Below are positions 58,010 to 64,000 of a stretch of DNA of 64,000 nt, piece after piece. Each line of letters begins with the position of its first letter. The first letter of the stretch is position 1. Both the position numbers and the translations under genes were made by a program. The notes under the pieces were generated by a model, which was not told the DNA's origin, made no database searches, and worked only from the letters and a program-made list of their open reading frames with translations. Source of the DNA: Shewanella fodinae (GTDB taxonomy: Bacteria; Pseudomonadota; Gammaproteobacteria; Enterobacterales; Shewanellaceae); the NCBI RefSeq assembly GCF_014651955.1, contig NZ_BMXW01000019.1, forward strand, positions 1 through 64,000. The letters run 5' to 3'.

Positions 58010-59197
58010 ATGATGAACTTCTTTATTCCTGAGGGGCAGTTACGCTGGCTCTCAGGTTGTTATTTTTTCTTTTTTGCCATTCTCGGTGCGTTAATTCCCT
58101 ATCTGGGGGTATTTCTTGAGCATCGGGGATTTAACGCCGCTGAAATCGGTTTCCTGATGGCGATTTTCATGGGAACCCGCATCATCGCCCCGAATATGTG
58201 GGCGATGGTGGCCGATCATACGGGGCGCCGCGCCGAGTTGGTGAAACTTGGGAGTCTCACTGCGGCAGTTGGTTATCTCAGCTTTTTTTACAATGGCGGA
58301 TTTATCTACCTGGCGCTCAGCCTGACGTTTTACACCTTTTTCTGGAATGCGATCTTGGCACAGATGGAAGTGATTACTCTGGAAACGTTAGGGGCGCAGT
58401 CAAATCGTTATGGCAGCATCCGCAGCTTTGGCAGCGTTGGTTACATTATCTGGGTGATAGCAACCGGTGCCGTGGTCAAGTGGTTTGGTCCGGAAGCCGT
58501 ATTATATGTAGGCATGACTTTATTTGCGGGATTATTCCTCTGCTCTATGCCATTGCAGGCCAGCCGAACTGCGGCAACTGCCGAGTTTGTGGCGCCATTA
58601 CGGTTCACTAAACCCATAGTGTGGTTTTTGTTGTCGGCGATGTTGTTGCAAGCCAGTGTCGGCCCGTTTTACGGCTTTTTTGTGTTGTATCTCAAACAGG
58701 TAGGTTATTCAGAGGCTACTGCTGGGGTGTTTGTTGCCATGGGCGCGATGGCGGAAATTTTCATGTTTGCCATTGCTCCTAGGTTGTTGGGGCGCTTTAC
58801 ATTACGGGCCTTGCTGATGACCGGTATGGCGGTCACTGCTGTCCGTTGGTTGCTGGTGGCGTTTGTTCCCGACAATATGCTGATTTTGGCGCTAAGTCAG
58901 GTGATGCATGCGTTTACATTTGGTTTGGTACATGCGTCGTCCATTCAGTTCGTGCATCGCCACTTTGATAAACACCATCAGAGCAAGGGACAAGCACTTT
59001 ACGCCAGTATCAGTTTTGGTGTGGGCGGCGCGTTAGGTAACTGGATCAGTGGTCATATCTGGGGCGATGGCAGCAGTGCTTGGTTGGTATGGATATTTGC
59101 CGCCGCTTGTGCGGTAGCTGCAATGCTGGTGGTTTTGATGCTGCCTCCTGAGGATCAAAACTCTCCGGCAAAACGTAAGCTGGCAATCGCGGCTTGA
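58010..59197 (+). CDS. MFS transporter of the HcaT/LacY-like group
   Basis: The protein has twelve hydrophobic segments in 395 residues and resembles the MFS_1_like group that includes E. coli HcaT (3-phenylpropionic acid transporter): FFAILGALIPYLGVFLEHRG at the start, the cytoplasmic loop NMWAMVADHTGRRAELVKLG, NRYGSIRSFGSVGYIIWV and VSFGVGGALGNWISG-like motifs in the second half. Two ATGs (58010, 58013) follow the aroC stop; an upstream frame overlapping aroC is not conserved. The substrate is unknown. It is co-directional and nearly contiguous with aroC and the next gene. Confidence 0.88.
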   Translation: MMNFFIPEGQLRWLSGCYFFFFAILGALIPYLGVFLEHRGFNAAEIGFLMAIFMGTRIIAPNMWAMVADHTGRRAELVKLGSLTAAVGYLSFFYNGGFIYLALSLTFYTFFWNAILAQMEVITLETLGAQSNRYGSIRSFGSVGYIIWVIATGAVVKWFGPEAVLYVGMTLFAGLFLCSMPLQASRTAATAEFVAPLRFTKPIVWFLLSAMLLQASVGPFYGFFVLYLKQVGYSEATAGVFVAMGAMAEIFMFAIAPRLLGRFTLRALLMTGMAVTAVRWLLVAFVPDNMLILALSQVMHAFTFGLVHASSIQFVHRHFDKHHQSKGQALYASISFGVGGALGNWISGHIWGDGSSAWLVWIFAAACAVAAMLVVLMLPPEDQNSPAKRKLAIAA

Positions 59198-59211
59198 ACT
59201 AAGGAACGCTG

Positions 59212-60339
59212 ATGCAACGTCAATTTCGTTTAGGCCTTATCATCAATCCGTTAGCCGGGCTCGGCGGCAGTGTGGCGCTAAAGGGCAGTGATAACGTGGC
59301 TGAAGAAGCGCTGCGGTTAGGGGCAACGCCTAAGGCCAATGAGCGGATGGGTCAGGCATTAGCTGTGGTTAAGGACCATGCCGACAGGCTGCAGATAATT
59401 ACCGCCGCTGGTGCGATGGGGCAGACGTTGGCCGAACAACTCGGTTTTGCGGTGACCTGTTGTTACCAAGCGCCAGCGCAAACTACCGCTGTTGATACCT
59501 GTGAAGCGGTAAAGCAGATATTGAGTTACCAACCAGATTTGTTGCTGTTTGCCGGTGGTGACGGTACGGCTCGCGATATTGACAGTGTGGTTGGCGATAC
59601 TGTTCCGGTCTTGGGTGTGCCCGCTGGCGTGAAAATTCATTCCGGTGTTTATGGTGTCACGCCGCACGCTTCCGGTATGGTGCTGAAAATGCTGCTAGAC
59701 GGGCAATTGGTCAGCCTGATGCAAGCCGATGTGATGGATATTGATGAGGTGGCCTTTCGTGCTGGCACTGTTCGCGCCAAGCGTTATGGTGAAATGACGG
59801 TGCCGGCTGCGCCTCGGTATATTCAGTCGGTAAAAATGGGCGGCCGAGAAGTGGATGAGCTGGTGTTAGCCGATATTGCCGCTGATGTCATCGAACAGAT
59901 GGAAGATGAGCTGTATATCATGGGTTCGGGCTCAACTGTTGCAGCCATTATGCAAGAGTTGGGGCTCGATAACACCTTGCTTGGCGTAGATCTTATTCAG
60001 GATAAACAGTTAATTGGCAACGATTTGACGGCTGCTGAGCTGTTGGCTGCCACCGAAGGAAAGCAAGTCAAGTTGGTGATCACGCTGATTGGTGGTCAGG
60101 GACATATTCTTGGCCGTGGTAATCAGCAGTTGTCTCCTGAGCTTATTCGCCAGATTGGCAGAGACAACCTCATTATTGTTGCCACCAAAACCAAGCTTAA
60201 AGCACTTGCAGGAAAACCGCTGATCGTGGATAGTGGCGACCCGGCGCTGGATGCTGAACTCAGTGGCTATTACCGAATTATTACTGGTTACCGCGATTAC
60301 GTGATGTATCAGGTGGCTAACCCCGATCTTGTGGAGTAA
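59212..60339 (+). CDS. ATP-NAD kinase-family protein
   Basis: The 375 residues show the NAD-kinase/AcoX-like fold: LGLIINPLAGLGGSVALKG at the N-terminus and the diagnostic nucleotide loop FAGGDGTARDI near residue 120, followed by GVPAGVKIHSGVYGVTPHA and a C-terminal domain with GQGHILGRGNQQLSPE. This group is larger than, and distinct from, the housekeeping NAD kinase and its substrate is not settled. AAGGA precedes the ATG. It lies between the MFS gene and yfcL, with short gaps on both sides. Confidence 0.85.
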   Translation: MQRQFRLGLIINPLAGLGGSVALKGSDNVAEEALRLGATPKANERMGQALAVVKDHADRLQIITAAGAMGQTLAEQLGFAVTCCYQAPAQTTAVDTCEAVKQILSYQPDLLLFAGGDGTARDIDSVVGDTVPVLGVPAGVKIHSGVYGVTPHASGMVLKMLLDGQLVSLMQADVMDIDEVAFRAGTVRAKRYGEMTVPAAPRYIQSVKMGGREVDELVLADIAADVIEQMEDELYIMGSGSTVAAIMQELGLDNTLLGVDLIQDKQLIGNDLTAAELLAATEGKQVKLVITLIGGQGHILGRGNQQLSPELIRQIGRDNLIIVATKTKLKALAGKPLIVDSGDPALDAELSGYYRIITGYRDYVMYQVANPDLVE

Positions 60340-60343
60340 AAAC

Positions 60344-60613
60344 ATGCTGGAAAAATATGAACAGGCACTGCAACACTGGCTGGCGGAAATTGTTGCCAAC
60401 GGCGATGACGATGCATTGTTTGCTAGCGGTTATCTGCAAGGGCATTTTGCTGTGGTGTTGGCGGAATTAGAAACGGAAACAGAGCAGGGCGCTGATGCTT
60501 TGGCAACCAAGATGAATGACTGCCTGAAACAGGCGGCAAAAGAACTGGAAGACTCTGACTATCGGCTGGTAGAACACGCCTGGCTGGAGTTACAAGCTCG
60601 CATCGTAAGTTAG
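60344..60613 (+). CDS. yfcL: YfcL family protein
   Basis: A small soluble protein of 89 residues with unknown role, matching E. coli YfcL (DDALFASGYLQGHFAVVLAELE is the core pattern, seen in part as LFASGYLQGHF). I chose the ATG at 60344, eight bases after GGAG; the frame remains open five codons further but overlaps the previous gene. It ends the prmB-aroC gene run. yfcL is next to mnmC and the aroC region in many gammaproteobacteria. Confidence 0.85.
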   Translation: MLEKYEQALQHWLAEIVANGDDDALFASGYLQGHFAVVLAELETETEQGADALATKMNDCLKQAAKELEDSDYRLVEHAWLELQARIVS

Positions 60614-60623
60614 TGCGCCCATC

Positions 60624-60647
60624 CATCCCCGGAATCGTTCGGGGATG
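60624..60647. terminator. Hairpin between yfcL and mnmC
   Basis: CATCCCCG pairs perfectly with CGGGGATG around an eight-base loop, between two convergent genes. No clear U-run follows on either strand, so termination is only suggested. Confidence 0.4.
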
Positions 60648-60661
60648 CTTACTGCTACATG

Positions 60662-62530
60662 TTATAACTCTTTGCCTTTTAAAAGTTTCCGCATCCACTT
60701 GCGGTTAGCACTCAAGTGCTCAAGCTCGGTTACGGATAGCGGCAGCGGCTGATGTGTAAGTTCCGCCGCCAGCATTTCGGCAGCCAGCGGCGCACTGCAT
60801 AATCCACGCGATCCCAGTGCGCCCAATACATACAATCCTTGATGTAATGGCGCCTTGGTTTTGCGCCAGAAATCAATGTCATGTATGACCTTGGCTTGTG
60901 AGTAAATAGCCGTAACATCTGGTATGGCTCCAGCCATCGGTAGGTGATCGCGGGTGACCATGCGCACACCAACACGAGCTTGCTGCCCCATTTTAAGGTG
61001 GCGATGCCAAGAGGTATCAGGATAACTCTGCTGCAGCTTTTCAAGATTTTCTTGTTGCTCACTTTCGTTATAACTCAGTGACTGAGAATCTTTGACATAG
61101 CTGGCGCCGAGACAATGGATATGTTCCCATGCCGGCGTCAGATAACCTCTGGCGCAAAGTACCGTGTTAACCTCCGCCAGACCCGGCTGGGTGGGCACTT
61201 CACTGACTTGCCCACGAAATCTTGTCGCCGGTAACTGCGCGGTTTGTGGGTAGTCTATTAAGGCGCTGCCATTGGCGATAATGACGCTTGTATAGGGGCC
61301 ATAGTTATTTCTCTGCGCATCACTGAGTTGCCATTTATCTGCGTTAGGCGTCAGCCTGACAATCTGGGTGTTTGCCCTTATCTGGGCGTAGCCGCATTGT
61401 TGTGCTTGCGCTACGGCGGCTTGGGTAAATTTTTGCGGGCCAACCCAGCCCGCTAGCGGATAGAAAAGCCCTAGTTCGTTAACGTTAACACCTGCAACAG
61501 CGTTGGCGGCATCAACGGCTAACCATTGCAAAAATTCATTAGTCCAAGGGTAAGCCGTGGCTATTTTTTCCAACCTGGCGCGGCTGTGTTGATCAAAGCC
61601 CGTAAGCAGTACACCACAGAAATCATGGGGGATATCGTGACCATAGGCGACTAATTGCTCAATGCGCTGACGGCTGAACAGAAAACCCTGCTGAAAAAAC
61701 GCATTTAACGCATTGGCTTCCGGTATAAATTGTGGGTAAAGCGCTCCCTGCCGATTACCGCTGGCAGCCACCCCTACATCGCTATCGGCGTAAAATATTT
61801 GGGAATGAATTCCGCGCTCTGCCAGCGACAAGGCTAATGACGCCCCCGCGATACCTGCGCCGATAATGGCAACTGGCGACTCGCCGTCAAGGGCAGGCTG
61901 ACAATATCTTGGATAAGGATAGTTCTGTGTTAATGCTTCATGTCGTAGTGCCTGACGTTCAGCCAAGGCGATGTCATCATTTACTTTAGTCATCTCCGTT
62001 GATGACTGACATTGAAATCCGGCGGTAATAAAATACGGTTTTAATGTAGCAAACTGCTCGTCCGGTAAATGGATAACGCAGTTATCGCAGCTAAATCTTG
62101 CCAGTTGCCAGATGAAGGGAGTGGTTGGCGTGAAAGGGGCTTGCCAGTACCACAGTGTTATCCATGGGCATGGTGCCATAATAGTTTTGAGCAGGTTTTT
62201 GTTGCAGCCTAGATAGAGATCAATGGTTACCCGACCAGCGTCCAATAGTAACCGTTGGCACATCTCTATGGGTAATAGGGTTTGCTGCAGCATGGTCTGT
62301 ACTAACGGCAAATGCTTAAGTGGCTGCAATTGCTTCAGCAGTGCTTGTAAGTGTGTGTTTGCTTTATTTTCAGTATTGTCAGCCGCAAATACCAGCAGAT
62401 GAAACTTGGTCGTTGGGCAGTGAAGCAAAGCCTTGGTACAGTGTTGTAATAGTCGTGGTAGTGCTGCGGTGCCGCAGCCTCCCAGATAGGTCGGTGTATG
62501 GGACTGTAAAGCTGTGTTTGCGGCAATCAC
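60662..62530 (-). CDS. mnmC: MnmC-type tRNA modification protein with degenerate methyltransferase half
   Basis: MnmC normally has two activities on U34 of tRNA: the C-terminal FAD oxidase turns cmnm5U into nm5U and the N-terminal methyltransferase makes mnm5U. Here the FAD half is intact from about residue 215: VAIIGAGIAGASLALSLAERG (in part AIIGAGIAGASL), ASGNRQGALYPQF, GVRMVTRDHLPMAG and GALGSRGLCSAPLAAE. The N-terminal half still aligns loosely (CQRLLLDAGRVTIDLYLG) but lacks the GFGTGLNFL SAM motif and replaces DGFAPAKNPDMW with WQAPFTPTTPFIW; it is also shortened, 622 residues against 668 in E. coli. The start is GTG at 62530. Confidence 0.88.
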   Translation of the reverse strand: MIAANTALQSHTPTYLGGCGTAALPRLLQHCTKALLHCPTTKFHLLVFAADNTENKANTHLQALLKQLQPLKHLPLVQTMLQQTLLPIEMCQRLLLDAGRVTIDLYLGCNKNLLKTIMAPCPWITLWYWQAPFTPTTPFIWQLARFSCDNCVIHLPDEQFATLKPYFITAGFQCQSSTEMTKVNDDIALAERQALRHEALTQNYPYPRYCQPALDGESPVAIIGAGIAGASLALSLAERGIHSQIFYADSDVGVAASGNRQGALYPQFIPEANALNAFFQQGFLFSRQRIEQLVAYGHDIPHDFCGVLLTGFDQHSRARLEKIATAYPWTNEFLQWLAVDAANAVAGVNVNELGLFYPLAGWVGPQKFTQAAVAQAQQCGYAQIRANTQIVRLTPNADKWQLSDAQRNNYGPYTSVIIANGSALIDYPQTAQLPATRFRGQVSEVPTQPGLAEVNTVLCARGYLTPAWEHIHCLGASYVKDSQSLSYNESEQQENLEKLQQSYPDTSWHRHLKMGQQARVGVRMVTRDHLPMAGAIPDVTAIYSQAKVIHDIDFWRKTKAPLHQGLYVLGALGSRGLCSAPLAAEMLAAELTHQPLPLSVTELEHLSANRKWMRKLLKGKEL

Positions 62531-62694
62531 GGACAGAGAAATCTCCTGTAACAGCGCGAAGGATGTTACATAGGTTCTGAAATTGGCATTATTTTATCTA
62601 TATTTATGGAAAGCTGACCACTTATGCCTGCTAAAACAGCTAACATTGCGTCAGCAAATCGTAAGTACTAACAGTACGGAATGGATAGTTAAAC

Positions 62695-63909
62695 ATGAAA
62701 AGAGTTGTGATCACCGGTATCGGCATTGTTTCCAGCATCGGCAATAATAAGCAGGAAGTCACCGATTCCCTGCGTGCCGGTCGCAGTGGTATTACCCACT
62801 CTGCACAGTTTGAAGAGATGCAACTGCGCAGCCAGGTATGGGGCAATGTCAAACTTGATCCCAGTGAATTGATTGACCGTAAAGCGTTGCGTTTTATGGG
62901 CGATGCTGCGGCATACGCTTATCTGGCAATGAAAGAAGCGATTGAAGACGCCAGTCTCACCGAAGCACAATATTCCGATCCACGTGTAGGATTGATTGTG
63001 GGAACCGGTGGCGCTTCTTCGGCTAATCAGGTGCAGGCCGCCGATACTTTACGCAGCAAAGGCGTTAAACGTGTTGGCCCTTACATTGTTCCGCGGATCA
63101 TGTCCAGCACTGCCAGCGCTTGTCTGGCAACACCTTATAAGATCAAAGGGATGAACTACTCCATCAGCTCGGCTTGTGCCACCAGTGCCCATTGTATCGG
63201 CCATGCGGTTGAACTGATCCAGATGGGCAAACAGGATATGGTGTTTGCTGGCGGTGCCGAAGAGATAGACTGGACCCTAACCATGGGCTTTGATGCCATG
63301 GGCGCGTTGTCTACCAAATACAACGATACCCCGGAAAAAGCCTCTCGCACTTATGATGCAGACCGTGATGGCTTTGTCATCTCTGGCGGTGGTGGCATCG
63401 TCGTGGTGGAAGAGCTGGAACATGCGCTGGCGCGTGGTGCCAAGATTTACGCTGAAGTCGTCGGCTACGGTGCTTCTTCAGATGGTTATGATATGGTGGC
63501 GCCAAGTGGTGAAGGTGCCGTGCGTTGCATGAAAATGGCCCTAGAAACCGTTGATACTCCTATCGATTATATTAACACTCACGGAACTTCCACTTTGGTT
63601 GGTGACGTGCGTGAGCTGGAAGCCATTCGTGAAGTGTTCACCGACCATGTGCCACCGATTGCGTCAACTAAGTCTTTGACTGGGCACGCCTTAGGCGCTG
63701 CGGGGGCTCATGAAGCAATATATAGCCTGCTAATGCTGCAAAATGGTTTTATTGCCCCATCCATTAATATTGATAAGCTGGATGAAGCCGCAGAAGGGTT
63801 CCCCATTGTCCGCGAATATCGCGATGCCAATCTGACTACCGTAATGAGTAACAGTTTTGGCTTCGGCGGCACTAACGCTACTTTGGTGATGCGCAAATAT
63901 CAGAAATAA
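62695..63909 (+). CDS. fabB: Beta-ketoacyl-ACP synthase I FabB
   Basis: FabB elongates fatty acids and is needed for unsaturated chains. The 404 residues carry the Cys-His-His triad of the KAS I/II type: [12 protein letters not shown] with the nucleophile near residue 163, [11 protein letters not shown], and [18 protein letters not shown] with the lysine and second histidine. The N-terminus [18 protein letters not shown] and C-terminus [16 protein letters not shown] are typical. It has its own leader of about 160 bases behind divergent mnmC, where I found no convincing FadR or FabR operator, and a strong terminator behind it. Confidence 0.97.
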   Translation: MKRVVITGIGIVSSIGNNKQEVTDSLRAGRSGITHSAQFEEMQLRSQVWGNVKLDPSELIDRKALRFMGDAAAYAYLAMKEAIEDASLTEAQYSDPRVGLIVGTGGASSANQVQAADTLRSKGVKRVGPYIVPRIMSSTASACLATPYKIKGMNYSISSACATSAHCIGHAVELIQMGKQDMVFAGGAEEIDWTLTMGFDAMGALSTKYNDTPEKASRTYDADRDGFVISGGGGIVVVEELEHALARGAKIYAEVVGYGASSDGYDMVAPSGEGAVRCMKMALETVDTPIDYINTHGTSTLVGDVRELEAIREVFTDHVPPIASTKSLTGHALGAAGAHEAIYSLLMLQNGFIAPSINIDKLDEAAEGFPIVREYRDANLTTVMSNSFGFGGTNATLVMRKYQK

Positions 63910-63929
63910 TATCTGTCTCTGAACATTAG

Positions 63930-63955
63930 AAAAGGAAGCTACGGCTTCCTTTTTT
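63930..63955 (+). terminator. Rho-independent terminator of fabB
   Basis: AAAAGGAAGC / GCTTCCTTTT with a four-base TACG loop followed by TT, 20 bases after the fabB stop. Confidence 0.9.
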
Positions 63956-64000
63956 ACTGGCTGGAGACGGACGCTTGTAGAGAATTGAGATAAAATAGCG

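Noticed and set aside
62531..62694. FadR or FabR operator before fabB
   Set aside because: Only fragments of the consensus palindromes are present.

Overview
The window is a contiguous piece of a gammaproteobacterial chromosome, most likely Shewanella or a close relative. The evidence is gene content and order: metA next to a seven-gene isoleucine/valine degradation operon, an E. coli-type YcaO, SohB, the sixA/smrB/prmB/aroC/yfcL/mnmC/fabB neighbourhood, a CRP-linked cydABX, and a protein that resembles the Shewanella-typical DUF3083 family. I see no rRNA, tRNA, CRISPR array, transposase or integrase.

Layout. 1-4.8 kb: xseA diverging from guaB-guaA. 5.2-8.05 kb: a tightly packed three-gene accessory cassette inserted between guaA and tadA (sce7726-type PD-(D/E)XK protein, sce7725-type protein, zinc-motif/RES-domain protein). 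8-14.4 kb: tadA, mltF, purL. 15.2-19.8 kb: cydABX (bd oxidase) and ompW, each preceded by an FNR-type site; cyd also has a textbook CRP site. 19.8-29.6 kb: a catalytically odd SDR, metA with a MetJ operator, and the ivd operon (thiolase, mmsA, acyl-CoA dehydrogenase, enoyl-CoA hydratase, HIBYL-CoA hydrolase, mmsB, SDR) behind a LiuR-like palindrome. 29.7-35.6 kb: S9 peptidase, cueR and copA with a 19-bp-spacer MerR-type promoter. 35.7-46.4 kb: ybiT, ycaO, sohB, a DUF3083-like protein, a GNAT, tesA and ybbAP.

46.5-51.6 kb holds the most unusual locus. A secreted protein is made almost entirely of ten perfect 13-residue repeats, and a 38-residue peptide ending in NGWWN starts 12 nt after it. 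Both lie behind a near-consensus sigma-54 promoter and downstream of a 1.4-kb-codon sensor GGDEF-EAL protein whose sensor half is strikingly A+T-rich. 51.8-64 kb is housekeeping again: insulinase-family protease, sixA, smrB, prmB-aroC-MFS-NAD kinase-like-yfcL, mnmC (with a degenerate methyltransferase half) and fabB.

Two candidates for undescribed biology stand out. One is the repeat-peptide/microprotein/c-di-GMP sensor locus. The other is the nuclease-fold/RES cassette, which looks like a defence or toxin module. Functions proposed for both are inference. All statements rest on reading the sequence; no database search was run.
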